Source: Agromyces sp. H66 (lineage in GTDB: Bacteria > Actinomycetota > Actinomycetes > Actinomycetales > Microbacteriaceae). From it: a stretch of DNA of 64,000 nucleotides. The DNA lies in NCBI RefSeq assembly GCF_004959775.1, contig NZ_SJZG01000002.1, positions 62,001 through 126,000 of the forward strand, in the 5' to 3' direction. The notes beneath the pieces were generated by a model. It was not told the DNA's origin. It made no database searches and saw only the letters and a program-made list of their open reading frames with translations. A program made the translations under genes and the position numbers. Below are positions 1 through 8,987 of this stretch, piece by piece. Positions within the stretch are counted from its first letter, which is position 1. Every line of letters starts with the position of its first letter.

Positions 1-1323
1 GGAAGCGCACCCGCCGGCACCGTCCTGCTGCGCGGCCTCGCCGCGGCACCCGGTCGGGTCACGGGCCGCGTGCGCATCCTGCAGAGCCCGGCCGATGGTG
101 CATCGCTCCAGGCGGGCGAGATCCTCGTCGCGCCGATGACGAACCCCGACTGGGTGCCGACGATGCGCCGGGCCGCGGCGGTCGTCACCGACGGCGGCGG
201 CATGACCTGCCACGCCGCGATCGTCGCGCGCGAGCTCGGGGTGCCCGCCATCGTCGGCGCGCGCACCGCCACGACCGTGCTCCGCGACGACGAACTCGTC
301 ACGGTCGACGGCGCGAAGGGCGAGATCATCGAGGGAGCGGATGGCGCGGCATCCGCTTCGGGCGCTGCTCCCGCCGTCGTCTCCGCCGCGGCCGCGCCCG
401 CCGTGCCCGAACCGCTGGCGACGAAGCTGTACGTGAACCTCGCCATCGCCGAACGTGCCGAGGAGACCGCCGCGCTCGACGTCGACGGCGTCGGCCTGCT
501 GCGCGCGGAGTTCATGATCACGGATGCGCTCGGCGGCATGCATCCGCGTGAGATGCTCGCCCGCGGCGAGCGCGAGGACTTCCTCCACCGCATGACGGAG
601 TCGTTGCTCTCGGTCACCCGTGCGTTCGCCGGGCGTCCGGTCGTCTACCGCACGATCGACTTCCGCAGCAACGAGTTCCGCGGACTCGAGGGTGGCGAGC
701 GCTTCGAGCCGCAGGAGAACAACCCGATGATCGGCTACCGCGGCGCCTACCGCTACGTCAAGGAGCCCGAGCTGTTCGACCTCGAGCTGGAGTTGCTCGC
801 CCGGGTGCGCGAGGAGACGCCCAACCTCCAGGTGATGCTGCCGTTCGTGCGCACCACCTGGGAACTGGAGGCCTGCCTCGAGCTCATCGACGCCAGTCCG
901 CTCGGCCGCCAGCGCGGACTCAAGCGCTGGGTGATGGCCGAGGTGCCGTCGGTCGTCTACCGCATCCCCGAGTACGCCGCGATGGGGATCGACGGGGTGT
1001 CGATCGGCTCGAACGACCTCACCCAGTTGATGCTCGGCGTCGACCGCGATTCGGAGATCTGCGCGGAGCTGTTCGACGAGGCGGATGCCGCGGTGCTCGA
1101 CGCGATCGAGCGCATCATCACCGCGTGCCGTACGGCGGGCATCACCTCGTCGCTCTGCGGGCAGGCACCATCGAACAATCCCGCATTCGCCGAGCACCTC
1201 GTGCGCTACGGCATCGACTCGATCTCGGTGAACGCGGATGCCGCGGACCGCACGCGCCGCGTCGTCGCCGCCGCCGAGCGGCGCATCCTGGTGGAGGCGG
1301 CGCGCGGGGCCGTGGGCGGCTGA
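1..1323 (+). CDS. ppsA: Phosphoenolpyruvate synthase, C-terminal part (5' end outside window)
   Basis: The reading frame is open from the first base, so the gene starts upstream and only about 440 C-terminal residues are seen. The enzyme makes PEP from pyruvate and ATP in gluconeogenesis. The visible part holds the swivelling phosphohistidine domain, with the [15 protein letters not shown] motif (phospho-accepting His encoded at 211-213). An Ala/Pro-rich linker follows, then the PEP-binding TIM barrel with [16 protein letters not shown] and the catalytic SLCGQAPS cysteine (1156-1158). The barrel sequence ([13 protein letters not shown]) fits PEP synthase better than PTS enzyme I or pyruvate phosphate dikinase. 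It ends in TGA about 90 bases before polA. Confidence 0.88.
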   Translation, partial: GSAPAGTVLLRGLAAAPGRVTGRVRILQSPADGASLQAGEILVAPMTNPDWVPTMRRAAAVVTDGGGMTCHAAIVARELGVPAIVGARTATTVLRDDELVTVDGAKGEIIEGADGAASASGAAPAVVSAAAAPAVPEPLATKLYVNLAIAERAEETAALDVDGVGLLRAEFMITDALGGMHPREMLARGEREDFLHRMTESLLSVTRAFAGRPVVYRTIDFRSNEFRGLEGGERFEPQENNPMIGYRGAYRYVKEPELFDLELELLARVREETPNLQVMLPFVRTTWELEACLELIDASPLGRQRGLKRWVMAEVPSVVYRIPEYAAMGIDGVSIGSNDLTQLMLGVDRDSEICAELFDEADAAVLDAIERIITACRTAGITSSLCGQAPSNNPAFAEHLVRYGIDSISVNADAADRTRRVVAAAERRILVEAARGAVGG

Positions 1324-1401
1324 GCCCCGAGTCGGGATGCCGCGGGGCCGCCCGCCGCCGGCGACGGTTCGGCCGCGACATCCGGTGACGGTGGCCGCTT
1401 G

Positions 1402-1407
1402 TAGTCT
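1402..1407 (+). promoter_or_regulatory. -10 element (TAGTCT) of leaderless polA
   Basis: TAGTCT lies exactly 6 bases before the GTG start of polA, so transcription should begin at or next to the start codon. No Shine-Dalgarno sequence is present. No good -35 hexamer is visible. Confidence 0.6.
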
Positions 1408-1413
1408 TGGTGG

Positions 1414-4104
1414 GTGCCGGACGCAGACAAGCCCACCCTCCTCGTGATCGACGGCCATTCGCTGGCCTTCCGAGCCTTCTTCGCCCTCCCCGTCGACAGC
1501 TTCTCGACCCGCGACGGGCAGCACACGAACGCCATCCACGGGTTCCTGTCGATGCTGCTCCTCCTGCTGCAGAACGAGAAGCCCACGCACCTCGCCGTCG
1601 CGTTCGACAAGTCGCGCGTCTCGTTCCGCACGCGCGAGTACGCGGAGTACAAGGGCACCCGAAGCGAGACGCCGCCCGAGTTCAAGGGCCAGGTGCCGCT
1701 CCTTCAAGAGGCTCTGCAGGCCATGCACATCCGCACCCTCGAGATCGACGACTACGAGGCCGACGACATCCTCGCCACGCTCGCCAGGCGGGGGCAGGCC
1801 GAGGGGTACCGGGTGCTCCTCGTCTCGGGCGACCGCGACACGATCCAGCTCGTGAACGACGACGTCACGCTGCTCTACCCGAACACGCAGGGCGTCTCGC
1901 AGCTCAAGCGCTACGACGTCGCCGCGGTCATGGAGCGCTACGGCATCCGCCCCGAGCAGTACCCCGACGTCGCGGCCCTCGTCGGCGAGACGAGCGACAA
2001 CCTCATCGGCATCACGAAGGTCGGCGAGAAGACCGCGGTGAAGTGGCTCGGCCTCTACGGCGACCTCGACGGCATCATCGCGCACGCCGACGAGATCAAG
2101 GGCGTGGTCGGGCAGAACCTGCGCGACCAGAAGGAGAACGCGATCCGCAATCGGCGGCTCAACAAGCTCGTCACCGACGTCGAGCTCGACGTCGCGCTCG
2201 ACGAGCTCCGCGCGCGGCCGATCGACCTCGAGTCGGTGCGGCCGATCTTCGAGCGCCTCGAGTTCCGCACGCTGATGGAGCGCCTCACGAAGATCGCCGC
2301 GGGGGAGGCCGCCGGCAACGGCGCCGCGACCGCCGCGGTCGCCCGCCCCGCCGAGGCCGCACAGGTCGCGCCGCTCGCGCCGACGCCGGCACGGCTCGTG
2401 GGCGAGGAGCTCGCGGCGTGGCTCGAACGCGCGACGGCCGCCGAACCCGCGGGCCTCGGGCTCAGTCTCGACGTGCTCGACGGCCGCGTGATCGGCGCCG
2501 GCATCGCGACCTCCACCGAGACGGTGCACCTGTCGTGGGAGCCCGGGCGCGGCGAGCTGGCGCCGTTCGAAGCATGGCTCGCGGGCGATGCGCCGAAGAT
2601 CATGACCGACGCGAAGTCGCAGCTCAAGGCGCTCACCCGCTCGGGGCTCGCCCTCGACGGCCTCGTCGTCGACACCCTCATCGCCGGCTGGCTCGTGCGC
2701 CCGAACCTCACCGAGAAGTCCCTCGCCGACCTCGTGTCGTTCCATCTCGGCGAGACCGTGCCGCAGGCCGATCCGGCCCAGCTCGTGCCCGAGGAGGGCA
2801 CCGACGCCGGCGCACCCGAGTACGCGTGGTATTCGCTCCGACTCGCGCCCGTGGTGCTCCGGGCCCTCAGCGAGGCCTCGCGGCGACTGCTCGCCGAGGT
2901 CGAGATGCCCCTCGTGCCCGTTCTCGCTGCGATGGAGCTCCGCGGTGTCACCGTCGACCACGCCGAGCTCGCGGCGCTCTCGTCGGAACTCGGCGATCGT
3001 GCGGCGGCGCTCGCGGCATCCGCCTACGCCGAGATCGGCCGCGAGGTGAACCTGGGCTCGCCCAAGCAGCTCCAGGAGGTGCTGTTCGACCAGCTCGGCA
3101 TGCCGAAGACCCGCGCCACGAAGACGGGCTACACGACCGATGCCAGCGCCCTCGCCGATCTGCAGGAGTCCAACCCGCACCCGTTCCTCGGGTTCCTGCT
3201 CGAGCATCGCGACGTGACGAAGCTGCGCCAGATCGTCGAGTCGCTCGACAAGTCGATCGGCGCCGACGGCCGCATCCATACGACGTACTGGCAGATCGGG
3301 GCGGCCACCGGCCGCATGTCGTCGAACGACCCGAACCTGCAGAACATCCCCATCCGCACCGAAGACGGCCGCCGCATCCGCAAGGCGTTCCGCCACGGCC
3401 CCGAGTTCGCGGAGCTCCTCACGGCCGACTACTCGCAGATCGAGATGCGCATCATGGCGCACCTCTCGGGCGATCCCGGCCTCATCGAGGCCTTCAACGC
3501 CGGAGAAGACCTCCACCGCTTCGTCGGCGCCCGCGTGTTCGGCGTCGACCCGGCCGACGTGACACCGCTCATGCGCACGAAGGTCAAGGCGATGTCGTAC
3601 GGCCTGGCCTACGGGCTCAGCGCCTTCGGCCTGTCGAAGCAGCTCCGCATCGAACGCGCCGAAGCGACGCAGTTGATGAAGGAGTACTTCCAGCGGTTCG
3701 GCGCCGTGCGCGACTACCTGCGCGGAGTCGTCGAGCAGGCGAAGATCGACGGCTACACCGAGACGATCTTCGGTCGGCGCCGCCCGTTCCCCGATCTCGC
3801 CAGCCCCAACCGGGTGCACCGCGAGAACGCCGAACGCGCCGCGCTCAACTCGCCCATCCAAGGCTCCGCCGCCGACATCATGAAGATCGCGATGGCGACG
3901 GTCGAGGCCGACATCGCCGAAAAGGGGCTCGAGAGCCGGATGCTGATGACCGTGCACGACGAGCTCATCTTCGAGGTCGCGCCCGGTGAATCCGATGCGC
4001 TCGAGTCGATCGTCCGCGATCGGATGGCCCACGCGGCCGAGCTCCTCGTGCCGCTCGACGTGCAGATCGGTCGGGGCTCGAACTGGGACGACGCGGCGCA
4101 CTGA
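1414..4104 (+). CDS. polA: DNA polymerase I
   Basis: Replication and repair polymerase that fills gaps, including those left by the UvrABC excinuclease encoded downstream. At 896 residues it has the usual family length. The N-terminal 5' nuclease domain shows LVIDGHSLAFRAFF, DDYEADDILA and SGDRDTIQLV. The central 3'-5' exonuclease-like domain (about 330-500) lacks the acidic DxE motif, so proofreading is probably lost, as in Taq and mycobacterial PolA. The polymerase domain has motif A (TADYSQIEMR, near residue 672), motif B (RTKVKAMSYGLAYG, near 722) and motif C (TVHDELIFEV, near 847). The GTG start is chosen because a -10 hexamer sits 6 bases upstream, giving a leaderless transcript. Confidence 0.97.
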   Translation: MPDADKPTLLVIDGHSLAFRAFFALPVDSFSTRDGQHTNAIHGFLSMLLLLLQNEKPTHLAVAFDKSRVSFRTREYAEYKGTRSETPPEFKGQVPLLQEALQAMHIRTLEIDDYEADDILATLARRGQAEGYRVLLVSGDRDTIQLVNDDVTLLYPNTQGVSQLKRYDVAAVMERYGIRPEQYPDVAALVGETSDNLIGITKVGEKTAVKWLGLYGDLDGIIAHADEIKGVVGQNLRDQKENAIRNRRLNKLVTDVELDVALDELRARPIDLESVRPIFERLEFRTLMERLTKIAAGEAAGNGAATAAVARPAEAAQVAPLAPTPARLVGEELAAWLERATAAEPAGLGLSLDVLDGRVIGAGIATSTETVHLSWEPGRGELAPFEAWLAGDAPKIMTDAKSQLKALTRSGLALDGLVVDTLIAGWLVRPNLTEKSLADLVSFHLGETVPQADPAQLVPEEGTDAGAPEYAWYSLRLAPVVLRALSEASRRLLAEVEMPLVPVLAAMELRGVTVDHAELAALSSELGDRAAALAASAYAEIGREVNLGSPKQLQEVLFDQLGMPKTRATKTGYTTDASALADLQESNPHPFLGFLLEHRDVTKLRQIVESLDKSIGADGRIHTTYWQIGAATGRMSSNDPNLQNIPIRTEDGRRIRKAFRHGPEFAELLTADYSQIEMRIMAHLSGDPGLIEAFNAGEDLHRFVGARVFGVDPADVTPLMRTKVKAMSYGLAYGLSAFGLSKQLRIERAEATQLMKEYFQRFGAVRDYLRGVVEQAKIDGYTETIFGRRRPFPDLASPNRVHRENAERAALNSPIQGSAADIMKIAMATVEADIAEKGLESRMLMTVHDELIFEVAPGESDALESIVRDRMAHAAELLVPLDVQIGRGSNWDDAAH

Positions 4105-4143
4105 CCGGGGTGCATACGCGGCGCGGCATCCATTCGTCGATCG

Positions 4144-4161
4144 TCGACGGGATCCCGTCGA
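4144..4161. repeat. Perfect 18-bp palindrome (polA terminator or operator)
   Basis: TCGACGGGATCCCGTCGA is a perfect inverted repeat in the short space between polA and the DUF885 gene. It ends about 20 bases before the TAGGCT -10 element of the latter, so it covers the place where a -35 would lie. It could fold as a hairpin ending polA or bind a dimeric regulator. No T-run follows. Confidence 0.45.
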
Positions 4162-4181
4162 TGCGTGTCGGCGCGGTGTCA

Positions 4182-4187
4182 TAGGCT
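4182..4187 (+). promoter_or_regulatory. -10 element (TAGGCT) of leaderless DUF885 gene
   Basis: TAGGCT ends 7 bases before the ATG at 4195, and there is no Shine-Dalgarno sequence. This arrangement selects 4195 over the in-frame GTG at 4165. Confidence 0.6.
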
Positions 4188-4194
4188 CGCTCGC

Positions 4195-5880
4195 ATGGCA
4201 TTGAATGAACGCATCCCGACCGACGTCGACCGCATTGCCGAGCAGTGGGTCGACACTGCCGTCGAACTGAATCCGACCCTCGGCACGTACATCGGTCGCG
4301 CCGAGTCCGATTCGCGATTCGGCGACTACTCGCCCGAGGGTCTCGAACGCTCGGCCGAAGCGGTCCGGCGCACCATCGCCGCCCTCGACGCGGCGACGCC
4401 CGTCGACGAGGTCGACATCGTCACCGTCGCCGACCTTCGCAGTGAACTCGTCCTCGACCTCGAGTCGCACGAGGCCGGATTGCCGCTGCGCAACCTCAAC
4501 GTGATCGCCAGCCCGGCGCAGGAACTCCGTGACGTCTTCGACCTCATGTCGACCGAGGGCCCCGACGACTGGGCCACGATCTCGACGCGGCTCGCGGCCC
4601 TGCCGGCCGCCCTCGACGGCTACATCGAGACGCTGCGACTCGGCATCGAGCGCGGAGTGGTGCCCGCGAAGCGCCAGGTGCGCGAGGTCGCGGCCCAGGC
4701 CCGCAAGCACGAGCGAAGCGACGGCTTCTTCGGCGAGTTCGTCGGCGGCGCACCCGAGAGCCTGCCCGACGCACTCCGGCGCGACCTCGACGCCCGCGCG
4801 CAGGGCGCCGGCGCCGCCTATGGTCGGTTGGCCGAGTTCCTCGAACAGGAGCTGCTCCCGTCGGCGGGCGAGCGCGACGCGGTCGGTCGCGAGCACTACG
4901 CGCTGCAGTCGCGCCGGTTCCTCGGCGCCGTCATCGACCTCGACGAGACGTACGAGTGGGGCATCGAGGAGCTCGCGCGGATGGTCGCCGAGCAGGAGGC
5001 GATCGCGAAGGAGATCCTGCGCGGTGCGCCTTCGGCGGGTTCGGGGAACGTCGTCGCCGAGGCGATCGCCTTCCTCGACGGCGATCCGAGCCGCAAGCTG
5101 CACGGCACCGATGCGCTCCAGCGCTGGATGCAGGAGACGAGCGACCGGGCCGTGGCCGAACTCGGGGCGACGCAGTTCGACATCCCCGCAGAGATCCGTA
5201 CGCTCGAGTGCCTGATCGCGCCCACGCAGGAGGGCGGCATCTACTACACCGGTCCGACCGACGACTTCAGCCGGCCGGGTCGCATGTGGTGGTCGGTGCC
5301 CGAGGGCGTGACCGAGTTCGACACGTGGCGCGAGTTGACGACGGTCTACCACGAGGGCATGCCCGGGCATCACCTGCAGATCGGGCAGGCAGTCGTGAAC
5401 CGGGGCAAGCTCAACACGTGGCGGCGCCAGCTCGCCGGCACGTCAGGGCATGCCGAGGGGTGGGCGCTCTACGCCGAGCGCCTCATGCAGGAGCTCGGCT
5501 ATCTCGACGACCCCGCCGACCGGCTCGGCATGCTCGACGGGCAGCGCATGCGCGCGGCTCGCGTCGTGCTCGACATCGGCGTGCACCTCGGCAAGCAGCG
5601 GCCCGACGGCGAGGGTGCGTGGACGGGGGAGTACGCGTACGAGTTCCTCCGCGGGAACGTCAACATGAACGACGGATTCGTGCGCTTCGAGGTGAATCGC
5701 TACCTCGGTTGGCCGGGTCAGGCCCCCTCCTACAAGGTGGGGCAGCGCATCTGGGAGCAGCTGCGCGACGAGTTCCGGCGCCGCGAGGGCGATGCCTTCG
5801 ACATCCGCGAGTTCCACCGCCGCGCGCTCGATCTGGGCGGTGTCGGCCTCGACACGCTGCGCAGCGCGCTGCTCGGCTGA
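4195..5880 (+). CDS. DUF885 family protein, putative zinc metallopeptidase
   Basis: A 561-residue cytosolic protein with no signal peptide. It belongs to the DUF885 family, which is related to gluzincin-type metallopeptidases. The expected zinc motif is present as VYHEGMPGHHLQIGQ near residue 386, and a downstream GHAEGWALYAERL block supplies the likely third ligand and family signature. The substrate is unknown; related proteins are annotated as putative carboxypeptidases. The first 10 residues of a longer ORF from GTG 4165 are rejected because a -10 hexamer falls inside them and points to 4195. The gene stands alone between polA and rpsA. Confidence 0.85.
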   Translation: MALNERIPTDVDRIAEQWVDTAVELNPTLGTYIGRAESDSRFGDYSPEGLERSAEAVRRTIAALDAATPVDEVDIVTVADLRSELVLDLESHEAGLPLRNLNVIASPAQELRDVFDLMSTEGPDDWATISTRLAALPAALDGYIETLRLGIERGVVPAKRQVREVAAQARKHERSDGFFGEFVGGAPESLPDALRRDLDARAQGAGAAYGRLAEFLEQELLPSAGERDAVGREHYALQSRRFLGAVIDLDETYEWGIEELARMVAEQEAIAKEILRGAPSAGSGNVVAEAIAFLDGDPSRKLHGTDALQRWMQETSDRAVAELGATQFDIPAEIRTLECLIAPTQEGGIYYTGPTDDFSRPGRMWWSVPEGVTEFDTWRELTTVYHEGMPGHHLQIGQAVVNRGKLNTWRRQLAGTSGHAEGWALYAERLMQELGYLDDPADRLGMLDGQRMRAARVVLDIGVHLGKQRPDGEGAWTGEYAYEFLRGNVNMNDGFVRFEVNRYLGWPGQAPSYKVGQRIWEQLRDEFRRREGDAFDIREFHRRALDLGGVGLDTLRSALLG

Positions 5881-5929
5881 GCGACGCACCCAGGCTGCGG
5901 GAGGCTCCGGCGCCGTGCGATCCGCGCGG

Positions 5930-5959
5930 TTGCCGGAGTCTCCGCCGTTCGGCTAGGAT
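5930..5959 (+). promoter_or_regulatory. rpsA promoter
   Basis: TTGCCG at 5930-5935 and TAGGAT at 5954-5959 are separated by 18 bp. The predicted start near 5966 leaves a leader of about 100 bases before rpsA. Confidence 0.6.
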
Positions 5960-5992
5960 GGAGCGTCACTCGTGTGACATCCCTGTCCGCAT

Positions 5993-6042
5993 GCCCATCG
6001 CGGAACCACACAACGCTCTACCGCCGCGATGGGCTCGATTTT
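5993..6042 (+). promoter_or_regulatory. Hairpin plus T-run in rpsA leader (candidate attenuator)
   Basis: GCCCATCGCGG (5993-6003) and CCGCGATGGGC (6024-6034) form a perfect 11-bp stem with a 20-base loop. TCGATTTTG follows, with four T at 6039-6042. It lies between the promoter and the ribosome binding site, which is the position of a transcription attenuator. Function is inferred. Confidence 0.5.
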
Positions 6043-6065
6043 GTCCTTTACGGAGCATTCACTAC

Positions 6066-7511
6066 ATGACAACCGCAACGACCAAGGCGCCCAAGCAGGT
6101 CGCGATCAACGACATCGGATCTGCTGACGATTTCCTCGCCGCGGTCGAGAAGACTTTGAAGTTCTTCAATGACGGCGACCTCATCGAGGGCACCGTCGTG
6201 AAGATCGACCGCGACGAGGTCCTCCTCGACGTCGGCTACAAGACCGAGGGCGTCATCCCCTCGCGTGAGCTTTCCATCAAGCACGACGTCGACCCCAGCG
6301 AGGTCGTCGGCGTCGGCGACACCGTCGAGGCCCTCGTTCTCCAGAAGGAGGACAAGGAAGGCCGTCTCATCCTGTCCAAGAAGCGCGCCCAGTACGAGCG
6401 CGCCTGGGGTGACGTGGAGAAGATCAAGGAAGCCGACGGCGTCGTGACCGGTACGGTCATCGAGGTCGTCAAGGGCGGCCTGATCGTCGACATCGGCCTC
6501 CGCGGCTTCCTCCCGGCCTCGCTCATCGAGCTCCGCCGCGTGCGCGACCTGACGCCGTACCTCGGCCAGGAGATCGAAGCCAAGATCCTCGAGCTCGACA
6601 AGAACCGCAACAACGTCGTGCTCTCGCGCCGCGCACTGCTCGAGCAGACGCAGTCCGAGTCGCGCTCGACGTTCCTCGCGAACCTCCACCCGGGCCAGAT
6701 CCGCAAGGGCGTCATCTCGTCGATCGTCAACTTCGGCGCGTTCGTCGACCTCGGCGGCGTCGACGGTCTCGTGCACGTCTCCGAGCTGTCGTGGAAGCAC
6801 ATCGAGCACGCCAGCGAGGTCGTCGAGGTCGGCCAGGAGGTCACCGTCGAGGTGCTCTCCGTCGAGCTCGACCGCGAGCGCGTCTCGCTGTCGCTCAAGG
6901 CGACGCAGGAGGACCCGTGGCAGGTCTTCGCCCGCACCCACGCGATCGGCCAGGTCACCCCGGGCAAGGTCACGAAGCTCGTTCCGTTCGGTGCGTTCGT
7001 TCGCGTCGCCGACGGCATCGAGGGGCTCGTGCACATCTCGGAGCTGTCGGGCCGTCACGTCGAGCTCGCCGAGCAGGTCGTGTCGGTCGGCGAGGAGGTC
7101 TTCGTCAAGGTCATCGACATCGACCTCGAGCGTCGCCGCATCTCGCTCTCGCTCAAGCAGGCCAACGAGGGGGTCGACCCCGAGGGCACCGAGTTCGACC
7201 CGGCGCTGTACGGCATGCTCACCGAGTACGACGAGCAGGGCAACTACAAGTACCCCGAGGGCTTCGACCCCGAGACCAACGAGTGGCGCGAGGGCTTCGA
7301 GGCCCAGCGCGAGAAGTGGGAGCAGGACTACGCTGCCGCCCAGGCTCGCTGGGAGGCGCACAAGAAGCAGGTCGCCCAGGCTGCCGCTGCCGCTGCCGCC
7401 GACGACTCGTTCTCGGCCGGCGCCTCGTTCTCGAGCGACTCGACCGGCACGGGCACCCTTGCCGACGACGCGTCGCTCGCGGCACTTCGCGAGAAGCTCT
7501 CGAGCAACTGA
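6066..7511 (+). CDS. rpsA: 30S ribosomal protein S1
   Basis: RNA-binding ribosomal protein that helps recruit mRNA to the 30S subunit. At 481 residues it has the four-S1-domain form typical of actinobacteria, shorter than the six-domain E. coli protein. Repeats begin near residues 37 (GDLIEGTVVKIDRDEVLLDVG), 127 (VVTGTVIEVVKGGLIVDIG), 208 (IRKGVISSIVNFGAFVDLGG) and 291 (VTPGKVTKLVPFGAFVRV). The tail after the fourth domain is acidic and aromatic, then Ala/Ser-rich. The ATG is preceded by CGGAG about 10 bases upstream. It is transcribed alone from its own promoter and ends in a strong hairpin. Confidence 0.97.
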   Translation: MTTATTKAPKQVAINDIGSADDFLAAVEKTLKFFNDGDLIEGTVVKIDRDEVLLDVGYKTEGVIPSRELSIKHDVDPSEVVGVGDTVEALVLQKEDKEGRLILSKKRAQYERAWGDVEKIKEADGVVTGTVIEVVKGGLIVDIGLRGFLPASLIELRRVRDLTPYLGQEIEAKILELDKNRNNVVLSRRALLEQTQSESRSTFLANLHPGQIRKGVISSIVNFGAFVDLGGVDGLVHVSELSWKHIEHASEVVEVGQEVTVEVLSVELDRERVSLSLKATQEDPWQVFARTHAIGQVTPGKVTKLVPFGAFVRVADGIEGLVHISELSGRHVELAEQVVSVGEEVFVKVIDIDLERRRISLSLKQANEGVDPEGTEFDPALYGMLTEYDEQGNYKYPEGFDPETNEWREGFEAQREKWEQDYAAAQARWEAHKKQVAQAAAAAAADDSFSAGASFSSDSTGTGTLADDASLAALREKLSSN

Positions 7512-7530
7512 CGCATCCGCGATCCACGAA

Positions 7531-7566
7531 CCGGAAGGCCGGTCCCCTCGGGGGCCGGCCTTCCGG
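7531..7566 (+). terminator. rpsA terminator hairpin
   Basis: CCGGAAGGCCGG-T-CCCC, loop TCG, then GGGG-CCGGCCTTCCGG. This is a 16-bp stem with one bulged T, starting 20 bases after the rpsA stop. There is no T-tract, as is common in high-GC actinobacteria. Confidence 0.7.
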
Positions 7567-7667
7567 CGTTCGAGGGGCTGCCGGCGACCGGCGGATGCCC
7601 CTGCCGCACGCGGCGCGCTCGGCGTCGCCGTACGACCACGACGACGAGGGTCGCAGTGGCGCACGGA

Positions 7668-7673
7668 TAGAGT
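7668..7673 (+). promoter_or_regulatory. -10 element (TAGAGT) of leaderless coaE
   Basis: TAGAGT ends 6 bases before the GTG start of coaE. The spacing is that of leaderless actinobacterial genes. Confidence 0.55.
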
Positions 7674-7679
7674 GGAGTC

Positions 7680-8297
7680 GTGTATCTGATCGGTCTCACG
7701 GGCGGCATCGCCTCAGGCAAGTCGACGGTGGCGAGGCGGCTCGTCGAGCACGGGGCGGTGCACATCGACGCCGACGAACTGGCGCGTCGCGCCGTCGAGC
7801 CGGGCAGGCCCGCCCTCGCGCAGATCGTCGAGGAGTTCGGCGCCGAGGTGCTCCGTCAGGACGGCACGCTCGACCGAGCGAAGCTGGGTGAGATCGTGTT
7901 CGGCGACGAGGCAGCGCGCGCGAAGCTCAATGCGATCGTGCACCCGGCCGTTCGCGCGCTCACCGGCGGGCTGATCGAGCGGGCCGTCGCCGAGGACCCC
8001 GATGCGGTGATCGTGTACGACGTGCCGCTCCTCGTCGAGGCATCCGTGCCCGACGACCTCCGCTTCGATCTCATCGTGGTGACGAACGCCCCGCGGCGCA
8101 CCCAGGTGAAGCGACTCGTCGAGGAGCGCGGGTTCGAGACGATCCAGGCGGAGGCGCGCGTGGACGCGCAGGTCGGAAACACCGAGCGCCTGGCGATCGC
8201 CGACGTCGTCATCGACACCGATGGATCGATGGCGCACACCATGAGCCAGACCGACGCCCTGTGGCAGCGGATCCGCCAGGAGCGGGCGAGGGCCTGA
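7680..8297 (+). CDS. coaE: Dephospho-CoA kinase
   Basis: Catalyses the last step of coenzyme A synthesis, the ATP-dependent phosphorylation of dephospho-CoA. The protein is 205 residues, the normal length of the short form. It opens with the P-loop GLTGGIASGKST, followed by the HIDADELARRAVEPG region that contacts dephospho-CoA and the VYDVPLLVE core strand. The rpsA-coaE order is common in actinobacteria. The GTG start agrees with a leaderless promoter 6 bases upstream. It converges on the tetR gene, with only 37 bases between the stop codons. Confidence 0.96.
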   Translation: MYLIGLTGGIASGKSTVARRLVEHGAVHIDADELARRAVEPGRPALAQIVEEFGAEVLRQDGTLDRAKLGEIVFGDEAARAKLNAIVHPAVRALTGGLIERAVAEDPDAVIVYDVPLLVEASVPDDLRFDLIVVTNAPRRTQVKRLVEERGFETIQAEARVDAQVGNTERLAIADVVIDTDGSMAHTMSQTDALWQRIRQERARA

Positions 8298-8332
8298 CGG
8301 CCATCGGACGCGCGACGGGCGCACCGGCCGTC
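8296..8332. terminator. Possible bidirectional terminator between coaE and tetR
   Basis: GACGGCC (8296-8302) and GGCCGTC (8326-8332) form a 7-bp inverted repeat around a GC-rich loop, filling the gap between the two convergent stop codons. The structure is weak. Confidence 0.3.
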
Positions 8333-8334
8333 GT

Positions 8335-8967
8335 TCACGGTCGGCCGTGCGGCGCCGCCGTCGGCATGTGCGTCGCCGCCTCGATGAGCACGCGTGCGAC
8401 CTCCCTGGCCTCGAGGGCGGTCGCGGGCGACCCCGTGACGGGGGCCGTCACCAAGGCGCCGTTCGCCAGGATGTAGACGCGTTCCGCGAGCGCTTCCGAC
8501 TCGACGTCGTCGAGTCCGAGCTCTCCGACGAGCTCCCGGATCAGGGCGCGGAAGGCGCGCTTGTGGTCGCGAACCGGCCCGGCGACGTGGGCGGCATCAT
8601 CGCCGAGTTCGCCGAACGCGTTCAGGAACGCGCATCCGCGGAACGCGTCCTCCGCGAACCAGTCGTGCATCCAGTCGAACACGGCCAGGAGACGACCGGC
8701 GGGGGAGTCCTGCGTCCGGCCGGCGAGGAAGCGGCGCACCGATCCGGTGAGGTCGGCGTCGCGCGTGCGCAGCGTCGCCTCCACGAGGTCGTCCTTGGAG
8801 CGGAACGCCCGGTAGACGCGCTTCAGCGGGACGCCGGCCTCGGCACGCACCGCGTCCATGCCCACCGCCTGGATGCCGTGCGCGTAGAACAGGTCGGATG
8901 CCGCGGCGACGAGTGCGGCCCGGTCGCCGTCCACGTCGGCGACGGCGGTGCGGGATGACTCCGACAC
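8335..8967 (-). CDS. TetR family transcriptional regulator
   Basis: A 210-residue repressor. The N-terminal helix-turn-helix is visible as MDAVRAEAGVPLKRVYRAFRS at about residues 36-56, then KDDLVEATL, which is typical of TetR. The C-terminal ligand domain resembles the TetR_C type seen in regulators next to small-molecule hydrolases. The start at 8967 (GTG) is preferred over GTG 8985 because GAGGAGG lies 5-6 bases before it. It is divergent from the alpha/beta hydrolase at 9076, and two matching inverted repeats lie in the 108-bp gap, so it very likely represses itself and the hydrolase-HPP pair. The inducer is unknown. Confidence 0.9.
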   Translation of the reverse strand: MSESSRTAVADVDGDRAALVAAASDLFYAHGIQAVGMDAVRAEAGVPLKRVYRAFRSKDDLVEATLRTRDADLTGSVRRFLAGRTQDSPAGRLLAVFDWMHDWFAEDAFRGCAFLNAFGELGDDAAHVAGPVRDHKRAFRALIRELVGELGLDDVESEALAERVYILANGALVTAPVTGSPATALEAREVARVLIEAATHMPTAAPHGRP

Positions 8968-8987
8968 GATGTCCTCCTCGGTCACTG

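Noticed and set aside
2380..2900. Proofreading exonuclease activity in PolA
   Set aside because: The middle domain has the fold length but not the acidic metal-binding motif, so I do not assign 3'-5' exonuclease activity.
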